Counted from the first letter of the stretch, positions 8,626-18,605 are shown. The stretch: DNA of 64,000 nucleotides from Wolbachia endosymbiont (group B) of Gerris lacustris (GCF_964028355.1 NZ_OZ034761.1:1364001-1428000); one strand, 5' to 3'. The notes: a model not told the origin generated them from the sequence alone. Made by a program: numbers and translations.

Positions 8626-9597
8626 ATGGCTTTATCTAAATTTCTCGACCCTAAAAATGATATAGCATTTCGCCGTATCTTTGGTACTGAAAAGAATAAA
8701 GATATCCTCATTCACTTTCTAAATGATATTTTGAGCTTTACTGGCAAAAATGCAATACAGGATATAGAATTTTTAAGTACTATTCAAGATCCTGATATTG
8801 CATCTAAAAAACAAAGTATTGTTGATGTGCTATGTAGAGATTCAACAGGAGTACAATGGATAATTGAGATGCAGGTCGCTAAAACCAAAGGCTTTGAAAA
8901 ACGAGCTCAGTACTATGCTGCTAAAGCCTATTCAAGACAAGCTGACAAGGGTGATCAATACCATGATCTTAAGGAAATTATTTTTATTGCTATAGCAGAT
9001 TGTATACTGTTTCCTGATAAGTCTGAGTATAAATCAAAGCACACTATTCGCGATGAAGATACTAATGAACATGATCTAAAAGATTTTTACTTTGTATTTA
9101 TTGAATTGCCTAAATTTCCCAAAACTAAAGAAGATCAGCTTTCAAATATAGTTGAGAAGTGGGTATATTTTTTTAAGCACGCTGACGAAACAGGTGAAGA
9201 AGAGCTGGAAAGGATAATAGGAAATGACGTAATAATCAAAAAAGCTTATGAAGAGCTAAATAGGTTCAACTGGTCAGAAAAAGAATTTATAGCCTACGAA
9301 CAAGAGGTCAAGCGTATTCGTGATGAACAAGCTGTTCTTGCTCAAAAACTTGATGATGCCAAAAAAGAAGGAAAGATTGAAGGAAAGATTGAAGGAAAGA
9401 TTGAAGGAAAGATTGAAGGAAAGATTGAAGGAAAGATTGAAGGAAAGATTGAAGGAAAGATTGAAGGAAAGATTGAAGGAAAGATTGAAGTTGCAAGGGC
9501 GATGTTGACTAATAATGTTGATATTAGCACTATTGTCAAGTGTACAGGTCTTTCTGTCGATGAAGTTCAAGAATTAATTCAAGTTGAGGAAAAATAA
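8626..9597 (+). CDS. Rpn/PD-(D/E)XK nuclease family putative transposase with EGKI tandem repeat
   Basis: 323 residues. The N-terminus (FLDPKNDIAFRRIFGTEKNK) and the nuclease core with SIVDVLCRDSTGVQWIIEMQ fit the PDDEXK_2/Rpn family. Known Rpn members are DNA nucleases that promote recombination and are widespread in Wolbachia. After residue 247 the protein holds ten perfect copies of the tetrapeptide EGKI, a charged helical stretch. A short conserved tail follows (VARAMLTNN, STIVKCTGLSVDEVQELI). The gene has its own promoter. It stands alone between IS256 and phage tail genes, and a decayed relative lies at 37105-37395. Confidence 0.85.
   Translation: MALSKFLDPKNDIAFRRIFGTEKNKDILIHFLNDILSFTGKNAIQDIEFLSTIQDPDIASKKQSIVDVLCRDSTGVQWIIEMQVAKTKGFEKRAQYYAAKAYSRQADKGDQYHDLKEIIFIAIADCILFPDKSEYKSKHTIRDEDTNEHDLKDFYFVFIELPKFPKTKEDQLSNIVEKWVYFFKHADETGEEELERIIGNDVIIKKAYEELNRFNWSEKEFIAYEQEVKRIRDEQAVLAQKLDDAKKEGKIEGKIEGKIEGKIEGKIEGKIEGKIEGKIEGKIEGKIEVARAMLTNNVDISTIVKCTGLSVDEVQELIQVEEK
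9367..9486 (+). repeat. Perfect 12-bp tandem repeat, ten copies, inside the nuclease gene
   Basis: GAAGGAAAGATT is repeated ten times without a mismatch. The unit is a multiple of three, so gain or loss of units keeps the frame. Perfect identity means recent expansion or ongoing homogenisation. Confidence 0.95.
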
Positions 9598-9728
9598 CGC
9601 CTACTATCATCTTTATATTGAGAAATTTAGTATAAAGGATCGTTAATCAAACACAAAAACTATAGTAAAAAAATTAGTTATGTAAAAGCCGATATAGACT
9701 TTTATTTAATTAATTTTTAAGGAGGAAC

Positions 9729-9986
9729 ATGCAAGCTATAACACTTAATAACCCAATAACAGTTGATGGAATTTCTGTCTCAGAACTTACCGTTAGACGT
9801 CCAAAAGTTAGAGACTATCTAGCTATTGAGAGACTTAATGATAGTGATCTAAGTAAGGAAGTAACTTTGACTGCAAATTTGACATCAGTTGCAAAAGAAG
9901 GGATTGAAGAGTTAGATATTGCTGATTATGTGAAAATTCAAGAGGTATTAAAGGATTTTTTTTCACCGATTATCCAAAAAACTTGA
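9729..9986 (+). CDS. Phage tail assembly chaperone, P2 gpE-like
   Basis: 85 residues beginning MQAITLNNPITVDG, with SELTVRRPKVRDYLAIERL, typical of the phage E/41/14 tail chaperone family (Phage_TAC_7). These proteins bind the tape measure during tail assembly. A strong AAGGAGG lies before the start. Near its end the frame contains GAT TTT TTT TCA, so T TTT TTT at 9956-9962 forms a classic -1 slippery heptamer. A shift there extends the product into the frame ending at 10114. The partner genes upstream (sheath, tube) are missing here, so the module is a remnant of a P2-like tail, as in phage WO. Confidence 0.8.
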   Translation: MQAITLNNPITVDGISVSELTVRRPKVRDYLAIERLNDSDLSKEVTLTANLTSVAKEGIEELDIADYVKIQEVLKDFFSPIIQKT

Positions 9987-10114
9987 GATTAGAAATACTA
10001 GTGCTTGGCTCTATCATAGGTGGTGGAGTTGAGCACATTCTTGATATGGAGATTAGTGAGTTTATTGTATGGAGCAAATTAGCTAGGGAGTTCAAATGTC
10101 AGTATTATCGATAA
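9962..10114 (+). CDS. Frameshift extension of the tail chaperone (gpE'-like)
   Basis: This frame is -1 relative to the chaperone gene and has no start of its own. It reads DYPKNLRLEILVLGSIIGGG, then HILDMEISEFIVWSKLAREF. The pattern H-I-x(2)-M-x(2)-S-E-F-x(2)-W matches the P2 GpE family, which in P2 is made as a fusion by -1 frameshifting. It overlaps the start of the tape-measure gene at 10096. No downstream hairpin or pseudoknot was checked. Confidence 0.65.
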   Translation, partial: FTDYPKNLRLEILVLGSIIGGGVEHILDMEISEFIVWSKLAREFKCQYYR

Positions 10115-11922
10115 AAATAGGTGCAGTACTTGATGGCAGTTTTAATACTGTAATAAAGGGAAGCAGTAGTCAACTTACCCGTCTTGGTGAGAATATAAGA
10201 AAGCTTGATTCATCTTTAAAATCAGTATCAAAGTTTAAGCAGTTGGGTAGTGATGTTTTAACTAGCAGAAGGTCATGGAAAGGTTTTGAGGATCAGGTAA
10301 AATCTTTAGCTAAACAAATGAAGGCAATAGAGAAACCGAGCAAAACTTTAAAAGCTGAGTTTGACAAGGCCAAAACCTCCGCAACAAAAGCAAAAGAAGC
10401 ATATTTGAAAAAGAGAGATGCTTTGCATTCATTCAATGAAGAAGTAAGAAAAAGTGGAAGAAATATTAAGTCATTAGTAAGTGATCAATATAAACTTGGT
10501 TCTTCTATTGAAGTGCTAAAAGGTAAGTATGGTAAGCTTGGGTCTGCAATACGTAGTCACCAAAGTTTTTTAGCAAGCAAAGCACATTTTTAGTCACAAA
10601 TTATAGAAACTATTGGGCTAGGGCTAACGCTTGCAGCGCCAATCAAAGTTGCTATTGATTTTGAATCGGCTATGGCTGATGTTAAAAAAGTAGTAAGGTT
10701 TAATGATAAAAAAGACGAAGCTAATAAATTTGCTCAAGAGCTCAAAAAGTTGTCTCGTGAAATACCCTTATCAGCTGCAGAATTAGCACAAATAGCTGCA
10801 AGTGGTGGTCAACTTGGTATTGACAAAAATGATCTTATAAAGTTTACAACAGTAGTTGCCAAAATGACCACAGCGTTTGATATGTCGGCAGAAGAAGCTG
10901 GTAACGCTATTGCGAAAATATCCAATGTCTACGGAATTAAAGTTGATGGCATGGAAAATGTAGGTAACATAATAAACCATCTTTCAGATAATACTGCTGC
11001 CAAAGCTAAGGAAATGGTTCTTACACTGAATAGAATTAGTGGTAATGCTAAACAGTTTGGTTTAGAAATTGATCAAGCAAGTAGCTTAGCAAGTGCGTTC
11101 ATAAGTTTAGGTAAACAACCCGAAAAAGCAGCAACTGCTATAAATAACTTTCTTAGTAAATTACAGACCGCAAGAAAGCAAAGTCCTGAATTTCACGATG
11201 CATTAGATGAGATGGGAACAAGTATAGAAGAGCTCGAACAAACTATTAAAAAAAATCCTCAAGAGGCAATATTGCAATTTCTTGAAACTTTAAAAAAAAT
11301 AGATGACCAAGAGCGTGCCGGCATTCTTATGAATCTATTTGGTGCTGGGTTTCAAGATGACATTGCTCTTTTAGTAGGAAGCTTAGACATTTACAAGAAA
11401 ACTATTGAACATTTAGCTGATAAAGGAAAATATAACGCTTCAATGCAGGACGAATTTAACAATCGGGCAAATACTACAGCTAATAAATTACAATTACTTA
11501 AAAATGCAGTATTTGAAGCTGGCATGAATCTAGGGTCAGTAATGTTGCCTACTTTAAATTATGTAGCTGGAAGTTTAAAAGCAATAACAGAGCGTATAGC
11601 TTCTTTTGCAGAAAAACATCCAATTTTAACTACGGCAATCATGAGTACTTTAGCAGCTTTGATAAGTTTGAAAGTCTTAGTAGTGGGAGTAGGCTATGGA
11701 ATTACTTTATTAGGAAGTACAATTTTTGGTCTTAAAGCAACGATACTGACAACATTTTCATCTTTATCAAGTATAGTTTTTCCTGCAGTAATAACAGGGC
11801 TAAGAGCAATAACACTCGCTGTAATGACTAACCCAATTGGACTTTTAATAGCGAGTCTTGTTTCTGGTGCAGCTCTTGTTATCACTAACTGGCAAAAGGT
11901 AAAAGATTTTTTCTCTAACTTT
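10096..11922 (+). pseudogene. Phage tail tape measure protein, nonsense mutation and 3' truncation by IS256
   Basis: The first segment (10096-10593) is a coiled-coil-rich N-terminus (LTRLGENIRKLDSSLKSVSK). A TAG at 10591-10593 interrupts it. The same frame continues with APIKVAIDFESAMADVKKVV and GNAIAKISNVYG, the TP901 tape-measure core. A hydrophobic stretch follows around 11640-11890. The gene is cut at 11923 by an IS256, whose end adds GNVQKSVSNRKKSNKLI and a stop. The continuation is not found on the other side of the IS. Tape measure proteins set tail length; this one is very likely non-functional. Confidence 0.85.
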
Positions 11923-12263
11923 GGGAACGTTCAAAAAAGTGTGTCAAACCGAAAAAAAAGTAATAAATTGATATAAAAAATGGAGGTTTGATATGAGTCA
12001 AGCAAATAGAACTACTGGTTTGGTAGATTATAAAGAATTAGAAACAAATATCCTGTCATCTATACGAGAAGGAAGACCATTGACAGGAAGAGATGGAGCA
12101 TTAACACCGTTTATAAAAAGGTTGCTAGAGGCAAGTCTGGAAGGTGAAATAGAAAGCTACATGTCAGCTGAAAGTGAAGAAAATAACCGAAGAAATGGGA
12201 GAAACGCAAAAACTTTACGCACGAGTGCAGGCTCATTTGAGCTGCTAATACCAACTCTCATTA

Positions 12264-12839
12264 TTAATGAACCAAATAAGAAGCATTGCAGAGTTGTTTA
12301 ACCGTGGAAGGGGAAAGAGAGGTAATAAATTTACACAAAGCGCTCTCAAGCAGAACAATTGTATCGTAGATTTTATTGCGCAAAATGTTCTGTTTTATAT
12401 ATAACCAAAACCTCTCAACAGGATTGAGGTCAGGTGAGTATGGTGGTAGGTATATAATTTCGATATTTTTAGGTATCTTTAAACTTTTTGACTTATGCCA
12501 ACTAGCGCAATCCATCACGAGAAAAGCCTTTCGTATTCCTAAATATTGCGACATCTGTTCAAGGAATATATTTATACAAGCAGTGTTGACGTTTGGTGCG
12601 AATAAGCTAAAATTCTCTCCATTTCTGGGATTAACTGCACTATAGAGATAAAAATTTTCCCTACCTAATTTTACCTTAACCTGTGTCCTACTGCCTTTTT
12701 TAAACCACCCATGTCCAACTTTTGAATGTGTACCAAACCGTGATTCATCGAAGAAAAATAGCTCTTTTTCAGAATGCATGACAATAGTTTCATTGAGGTT
12801 TTTTTTTAAACTCCTCTTGCTTATTTTTATCCTGTCCAC
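12264..12839 (-). CDS. IS630 transposase orfB, copy C
   Basis: Protein identical to orfB of copy A, with all three catalytic positions present. Confidence 0.85.
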   Translation of the reverse strand: MDRIKISKRSLKKNLNETIVMHSEKELFFFDESRFGTHSKVGHGWFKKGSRTQVKVKLGRENFYLYSAVNPRNGENFSLFAPNVNTACINIFLEQMSQYLGIRKAFLVMDCASWHKSKSLKIPKNIEIIYLPPYSPDLNPVERFWLYIKQNILRNKIYDTIVLLESALCKFITSLSPSTVKQLCNASYLVH

Positions 12840-13269
12840 TATGAACTGGTCTTGGTGTGATATATGAGAATTTCATTCTTTGCATATTACGATGTATTGT
12901 GGATTTGCTGATATTCAAACCAAATCTTTCTTGGATTCTTATTCTCATTTCTCTAATAGTAATATTGGGGTTTTCCTCTATCCACACCTCAATTTGTTCA
13001 AGTTGACTTTGGTTCAATATAGTTTTTCTACGGCATTGAGGTGGAGAAAATAATTTTTCTTCTCTTCCAAATTTTATGTGCTTTATCCATGTAGTAATTG
13101 CCTTTCTCGAAATGCAACATATTTTTGCTACAGCTGTTATACTGTGCTTTTTTGCTGCAATTACAGCATTTAGTTTTTTTGCAACATACGCATTATTTCT
13201 TACTTTCTTCAGCATCTCTTTTGCTGATTCCACCACTTTTTCATCCAATAATTTTGATCTTAATGCCAT
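12790..13269 (-). CDS. IS630 transposase orfA, copy C
   Basis: Same as copy A except one residue: SPPQCRRKT instead of SPPQRRRKT. Confidence 0.85.
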   Translation of the reverse strand: MALRSKLLDEKVVESAKEMLKKVRNNAYVAKKLNAVIAAKKHSITAVAKICCISRKAITTWIKHIKFGREEKLFSPPQCRRKTILNQSQLEQIEVWIEENPNITIREMRIRIQERFGLNISKSTIHRNMQRMKFSYITPRPVHSGQDKNKQEEFKKKPQ

Positions 13270-14353
13270 CTAAACCTCGCTATTTTACTTACTCCAGTAT
13301 GGCTTTTTTTCCATTATTGTCTATTCGTTGCTTGTATAGCGGGAATTGGTATAACACCAAGAGATAGGGAGGGAAGCTTTGAACCACAAATAGTCAAAAA
13401 AAGGCAAACAAGCCTACATCCAGAACTTGAAGCAAAGGTCTTAAGCACATATGCCAGTGGCATGGGATACAGAGATATAGCTTCACATGTTGAGGAAATA
13501 TATGACCACAAAATATCAGCAGCAGAGATATCTAGTATTACCGATAAACTGCTACCAGTAATCAATGAATGGCGCAGCCGCCCACTGCAATCAGTGTATC
13601 CAATAGTATTTATGGATGGCATGTTTTTTAAGGTCAAGGAGGACGGACATTGCATAAGTAAATGTATGTATAATATATTGGGCATAAATCAAAATGGCAG
13701 AAAAGAAGTATTAGGTTTTTATTTGGCTGAAAGTGAAGGAGCTAACTTCTGGTTGGGAGTACTAAATGACCTCAAAGAAAGAGGAGTAGAAGATATTCTA
13801 ATTGCCTGTATTGATGGGCTAAAAAGCTTTCCTACCGCTATAAATAGTGTATTTCCTAAAGCAGAAGTACAGCTATGCATAGTGCATCAGATAAGGAATT
13901 CACTGAAGTATGTATCTAGCAAAGATGTAAAAGTTTTCATAAATGATTTGAAAAAAATATATCGTGCTTCAAGTAAAGAGATTGCTGAGAATTATTTGCT
14001 TGAGCTGGAGGAAAAATGGAGTGAAAAATATCCCTTGGTTACAAAATCATGGCAAAACAATTGGGAAAATTTGTCTGGTTATTTTAAGTATTCTGGACCA
14101 GTTAGGAAGCTGATTTACACCACCAATCCAATTGAGGGATTGCATAGACAAATTAGGAAATTTACTAAAACTAAGGGCTCATTTACTAATACAAATGCCT
14201 TGTACAAAAGGTATATTGTGCTATAAAAAAGGTAGAGCAAAAGTGGACTACAGCTTTGCCTAATTGGGCATTAACTATGTCTCAGCTTGACATTTTCTTT
14301 CCCAACAGACTGAAAATTGAGTTGAACTAAAAATGCGGCTTGACACAGTTTAT

Positions 14354-14587
14354 TTAACACTCCCATTGCAGCACATTATAACTGCTAATATCATCTAACT
14401 TGCTACTCAAATGAACACTCTGATACTCTATACGCAACCTCATAGTAAATTCCACAGAGCCTAGTGCTATTAACAACATGCATTGTTTATTTGGGTTTCC
14501 TCCTCTTGCCTTTTTCTTGGCCTCTTCCTCTATTAAAATTTCTATTATCTTTCCAATGTTTTTCTTTTTACTCTTGTTAGTATTCAA
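14354..14587 (-). pseudogene. Unrecognised lysine-rich protein truncated by IS256
   Basis: 77 residues from a TTG preceded by AAGAGGGG. There is a charged N-terminus (EILIEEEAKKKARGGNPNKQ) and a middle region with CMLLIALGSVEFTMRLRIEY. The last codons (QWEC and stop) come from the IS256 terminal repeat, so the native C-terminus is lost. I do not recognise the family. Confidence 0.4.
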
Positions 14588-14742
14588 AACCCCTCTTCAT
14601 CAAGTTTACTTACCTTTTCAAATTTTATACCTTCCTTAATATTGCTTCTACTACTTGTTTCTGAAGTTATCCAAGAAGTCTAATGGCAAGAAAAGAAGCA
14701 CTGACCACTTTTGCTTCAGATACTCTTGACCAGATATTATTA

Positions 14743-15681
14743 CTAAAAATTAAACATCAAACCAACTTCAATATTATGAGTGAATACATAGTCTGCAACA
14801 GGTGTTGGAATATCAAAGTAACGATAGCCGAGAAAGGTTTTAACTTCTGGAATTATTGAGTAGTTAACACCAAGCTTTATTTGATAAGCAAACCAAGGAA
14901 TATTCAGTGGCATTGAATTTTCTGGTGACTCATTAATCTTTTTTAATCTCAAAACTGTTGGTCCTATACCAAGACCAATGTACGGAGCAAATTGCGTACT
15001 TTGAATGTTGGGATTATAATAAAAATTTAATAAAAATGCAAACACACTTGCTGATTTATCAAATATCGGAGAAGAATTACTATCTTCAATATTGGCTGTA
15101 GAATATATGGCTTCAAAATCAACTCGGCCATTTTCCCCAGCATAGTAACCTAAAGATACGCTCCTAAGCCACTGGAAATCAATTTTACCATTAAACCGCT
15201 GTATATTTCCAATTTCATCTTTTAATTTCTCTTTTATATACTCTATTACTATTTGTTTAAAAAAATTACTATCAGCATCTGTATTGATTAAATTAACAAA
15301 CCATTTCCCTATTTCGTTAATGCCCTTTACAAATGTTTCTGAGTTATCATGGTATATCTTACCACCATTAGCACTAACATAAAAATCAAGTTTTTTTGAT
15401 TTTTCTTTTGTAGACTCAGCTTGATCTGCAATATATGGACACATATTTTTCTGATCAGTTACTTGAAAAACAGAAGGTGAATTACTTTCAAGTTCTTGAT
15501 ATTTTATTGGTATTTCTTTTTCAGCAACCTCTTCAGAACGTATTACATTTTCATTATTGTCTGTTTCTAGTTTTAAGGGTTGTACTTGCTCAATGTGTGT
15601 ATTGTTACTGATATAAGTAATAAAAAAATAGACACATGGAATGAAGATGAAAAATAAAGCAATAGATATTCTAATTATCAT
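14743..15681 (-). CDS. Outer-membrane beta-barrel protein, P44/Msp2/WSP-like
   Basis: 312 residues. An N-terminal hydrophobic segment (IRISIALFFIFIPCVYFFIT) serves as signal or anchor. A variable region of about 100 residues follows, then barrel-like strands with YIGLGIGPTVLRLKKINE and a C-terminal strand ending VGLMFNF. A terminal phenylalanine is the usual BAM recognition signal. The Y-x-G-x-G-x-G pattern is typical of the Rickettsiales surface antigen family. It lies directly downstream of mtaB on the same strand, but a gap of 59 bases leaves co-transcription open. Surface exposure is inferred. Confidence 0.7.
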   Translation of the reverse strand: MIIRISIALFFIFIPCVYFFITYISNNTHIEQVQPLKLETDNNENVIRSEEVAEKEIPIKYQELESNSPSVFQVTDQKNMCPYIADQAESTKEKSKKLDFYVSANGGKIYHDNSETFVKGINEIGKWFVNLINTDADSNFFKQIVIEYIKEKLKDEIGNIQRFNGKIDFQWLRSVSLGYYAGENGRVDFEAIYSTANIEDSNSSPIFDKSASVFAFLLNFYYNPNIQSTQFAPYIGLGIGPTVLRLKKINESPENSMPLNIPWFAYQIKLGVNYSIIPEVKTFLGYRYFDIPTPVADYVFTHNIEVGLMFNF

Positions 15682-15740
15682 AAATGAATTATCACTTATA
15701 GTACAACTACTATATCATATATTCCTTTAATGTACAAAAA

Positions 15741-16967
15741 TTAAGAAATAATATTTCCAATTAAACAATTATTTTCTATTCCTTTAACATGAGCTTTCAC
15801 AATACTTTTAGCTTGAACTCTTGATGTAAGTTTTATTAATGCAAAATTTTCTGTTCTACCAATATTATTCTGCTCAACCAAAACGCTTTGCTCAGTGCCG
15901 AGCAAAGATTGATAAAAACTGCTCATCATTTCTTTATTTATTTCTCTTAGATGCTTTACTCGTTCTTTACGCACATTCTCTGGTGTTTGTGGCATTCGTG
16001 CAGCAGGTGTGTTTTTCCGCTCTGAATATGGAAAAGCATGTAGATAAACTACATTTATTTTTTTCAGTAAATCAACTGTATCCTGAAACATTTCATCAGT
16101 TTCTGTTGGAAATCCAGCAATAATATCAGCGCCAAATGCTATATTAGGTCTTAAGCTCTTCATTTTATGATAAAATTCTATCACTTGTTCTCTATTGTGA
16201 CGACGTTTCATTCTCTTTAGTATTAAATTATTACCAGACTGTAGACTCAAGTGTAAGTGAGGCATAAGTCTTGACTCATTAGCTATTAAATCCATTAATT
16301 CATCATCAACTTCAGCAACATCAATAGAGGAAAGTCTTAATCTCTTTAACTGTGGTATATCCTTTAAAACTCTTCTAATTATTGAACCAAGTGATGGCTT
16401 ACCAAACAAATCTGTACCAAAGTCAGTAATATCAACACCTGTAAACACCACTTCTTGATATCCATTGTCTATAAAAATCTTAATTTGCTCTATAATATTG
16501 TTTACTGGCACAGATCGATTATTTCCTCTTGCCTCAGTAATTGAGCAAAATGTGCAGCTATGATTACAACCATTTTGAATTTCAATAAATGCCCTTGATT
16601 TATCTTCAAATCCATTAATGAGAAGAGGTTCTACTTGGTTATCACTGACTAAGATTTCATCATTATTTAGTAGATAATTTTCAGCTCTTAGCTTGTCTTG
16701 ATTACCTAGCACTTTACTTACGCCAGGAATATCACTATATGATTTAGGATCTAATTGAACAGCGCAGCCAACTACGATAATTTCTTTACTTGGGTCATTC
16801 TTATAGATCTTACGTATTTTCTGCTTTACTTGACGTTCTGCTTCGTTTGTCACTGCACAGCTATGCACTACAACAACATTCTCTCTCTTTGCTTTTTTTA
16901 ATGCTTCTTTGATTAACTCGCTCTCGTAAAAGTTTAGACGACAACCAAACGTTATCACTTCATTCAT
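15741..16967 (-). CDS. mtaB: tRNA t6A37 methylthiotransferase MtaB
   Basis: 408 residues. MtaB is a radical-SAM enzyme that adds a methylthio group to t6A at position 37 of tRNAs. The N-terminal UPF0004 domain begins ITFGCRLNFYESE with the conserved Cys. The radical-SAM cluster is visible as CNHSCTFCSITEARG. A further cluster ligand lies in VVVHSCAVTNEAERQ, and the core continues with LHLSLQSGNNLILKRMKRRH. The length fits MtaB (about 410-430) rather than MiaB. It needs two 4Fe-4S clusters, linking it functionally to the isc operon at 49-51 kb. Confidence 0.92.
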   Translation of the reverse strand: MNEVITFGCRLNFYESELIKEALKKAKRENVVVVHSCAVTNEAERQVKQKIRKIYKNDPSKEIIVVGCAVQLDPKSYSDIPGVSKVLGNQDKLRAENYLLNNDEILVSDNQVEPLLINGFEDKSRAFIEIQNGCNHSCTFCSITEARGNNRSVPVNNIIEQIKIFIDNGYQEVVFTGVDITDFGTDLFGKPSLGSIIRRVLKDIPQLKRLRLSSIDVAEVDDELMDLIANESRLMPHLHLSLQSGNNLILKRMKRRHNREQVIEFYHKMKSLRPNIAFGADIIAGFPTETDEMFQDTVDLLKKINVVYLHAFPYSERKNTPAARMPQTPENVRKERVKHLREINKEMMSSFYQSLLGTEQSVLVEQNNIGRTENFALIKLTSRVQAKSIVKAHVKGIENNCLIGNIIS

Positions 16968-17489
16968 GCTTTTGCTTTAATAGATCTAAATTATATCAAA
17001 TATCCAAGCAAAATGACTATTTTTTTGGTAGACATTATAATTTAAGCATAACCTCTAGAGTTGAAAATCACAGGAAGAATTTGTAGATATACAGTAAGAT
17101 CATTTAGCATTAAAAAAATGCTTAAGGCCAATGATGTTAACCTCAAGCGAATATAAACCAAAAAACATTTTGCTAAAACTTGAAGCTCTACCATGCAAAT
17201 TCATCTATATCATTTGGTACATAAGTGTCAGAATAAGCTTCATCCAAACTTTCTGCTTTCCATGGAAGCCATGAAGAAGGTTTTATCTTCTCTAAAACTT
17301 TACCTGGTATTGATGTTATCTCTTGCTTTACGTCTTCTTTTAATTTTTCTATTTGTAACCGAGCAAAATCTTCCACGCGAACCATGAGTTTATCTGTTAG
17401 CTCTTTTATCATGTCTTGATTTTGTTCTGCAACTTTCTTTGTAATAGGTACGACAATTTTACTTATAATCTCCGTTCCTAAGAGCCTGT

Positions 17490-17846
17490 TCATAATCTTT
17501 TGAGGAGCAAGGCAGTAAAAGCTAGAACGACCATTTGTAGTCTAGTATTGAGTTTACGCTCGCAATTTTTCCATAACCGTCTACACTTTTCCAGCCAAGC
17601 AAAAGAACGCTCTACAACCCACCTTTTTGGCAATACAACAAAGGTATGTAATTCACTTCGTTTTATTACTTCAACGGTTGCACCAATAGTCGTTTTTATT
17701 TGAGTTGCAAAATTTTCTCCTGTATAACCTGCATCAACTAGTATATTTTGAACTTCGGAAAGATTTTTTCTTGCGTTACAAATCATCTCTACAGCAGCAG
17801 TACGATCTCCGATATTAGCTGTAGTAATATAAATTGCATGTGGCAA
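17490..17846 (-). CDS. IS5 transposase orfB, copy 2
   Basis: Same protein as orfB of copy 1. The open frame again extends back to the A8 run, with the first catalytic D upstream of the counted ATG. Confidence 0.85.
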   Translation of the reverse strand: MPHAIYITTANIGDRTAAVEMICNARKNLSEVQNILVDAGYTGENFATQIKTTIGATVEVIKRSELHTFVVLPKRWVVERSFAWLEKCRRLWKNCERKLNTRLQMVVLAFTALLLKRL

Positions 17847-17949
17847 ACCTTGCGTATCTACTGCAATATGACGCTTTATTCCTGAAATTTTCTTGCCGGC
17901 ATCATAACCTTTTTCTTCAGCAATATCGGTGTTTTTTACACTTTGAGCA

Positions 17950-18282
17950 TCAATGATGCAGAAGCTTGTTTTTGTATTCCGACCACTGTTGAAACGAACC
18001 TCTCCAACTAATTTTTTTTAAGACAATTTCTAGAACACTTTCTCTATCTTCATTCGGTTTTTTACTCCATCTCTTGAAGTAATCGTAACAATTGCGCCAT
18101 TTTGGAAACTCTTTTGGTAGCATTCGCCACTGACAGCCACTTTTTAGCACATAAAGTACACCGCAAAATAACTCATATAAATCCAGTTTTCTTGGTTTTG
18201 TTTTTTTTCTACAGGATTCTAGATCTGGTAATATAATCTCAAATCTTTCCCGACTTATATCACTTGGGTATACACTCCTCAT
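17950..18282 (-). CDS. IS5 transposase orfA, copy 2
   Basis: Same protein as orfA of copy 1. It passes into the A8 run (eight T, 18012-18019). Confidence 0.85.
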   Translation of the reverse strand: MRSVYPSDISRERFEIILPDLESCRKKTKPRKLDLYELFCGVLYVLKSGCQWRMLPKEFPKWRNCYDYFKRWSKKPNEDRESVLEIVLKKISWRGSFQQWSEYKNKLLHH

Positions 18283-18605
18283 ATATCCTAACTTATATAC
18301 ATTATCTCTTAGTTTATTCCTTTCTTGAGATCATGTACAGGTTCTAATGGAACAACGATTTGCTTTGCAACCTGATCACTAACAGGTTTAATAAGTTGAT
18401 CTGCTATACTCTTTGCTGTATCTCCAGTCAGATTTGTTACTTTTTTTAAATTATCACCAATAATACCATAGTTTTTTTGGTACATCATATCTTCATCAGC
18501 AACTTCATATCTTCCTAAATCATCATACATTCCCATTTGTTGATGAGACAATTCATTTGCATCAGATACATATCCATATTTATCAAGTAATACCAACTCT
18601 CATTA

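Larger units (their letters stand above)
12249..13351 (-). mobile_element. IS630-type element, copy C (1103 bp)
   Basis: Flanked by TAA at 12246-12248 and 13352-13354. The uninterrupted IS256 at 34103-35438 shows the empty site as GCTGCTAACACC, which proves a 3-bp target duplication for this element. Confidence 0.95.
11993..14226 (+). pseudogene. IS256 transposase split by IS630
   Basis: The N-terminus MSQANRTTGLVDYKELETN runs to SAGSFELL, then IS630 copy C intervenes. The rest resumes at TPRDREGSFEP after removal of the insert and one TAA, matching the unbroken copy at 34241-35368. It ends at the same early stop (RYIVL). Confidence 0.9.
11923..14364 (+). mobile_element. IS256-family element carrying IS630 copy C (1336 bp without the insert)
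   Basis: The ends are GGGAACGTTCAAAAAAGTG at the left and TTTATTTAACACTCCC at the right. The 8 bases outside the ends differ (CTAACTTT versus ATTGCAGC), so the 8-bp duplication expected for IS256 is not visible. The left flank is the tape-measure gene and the right flank a different, opposite-strand gene. This suggests a deletion or rearrangement at this element. Confidence 0.9.
17482..18344 (-). mobile_element. IS5-family element (IS1031-like), copy 2 (863 bp)
   Basis: Ends identical to copy 1. Flanking duplication TAA at 17479-17481 and 18345-18347. It reads the same way as the gene it interrupts. Confidence 0.92.

Noticed and set aside
9367-9486. CRISPR or iteron array
   Set aside because: Contiguous 12-bp units without spacers, fully within a coding frame.
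9274-9570. Three long frames antisense or shifted over the EGKI repeat
   Set aside because: A 12-bp repeat without stops leaves all frames open; they are by-products of the repeat.
2695-14364. Cytoplasmic incompatibility genes (cifA/cifB) near the phage remnants
   Set aside because: None of the readable proteins shows a deubiquitinase or PD-(D/E)XK pair arrangement of the cif type; the only nuclease is an Rpn-type protein.
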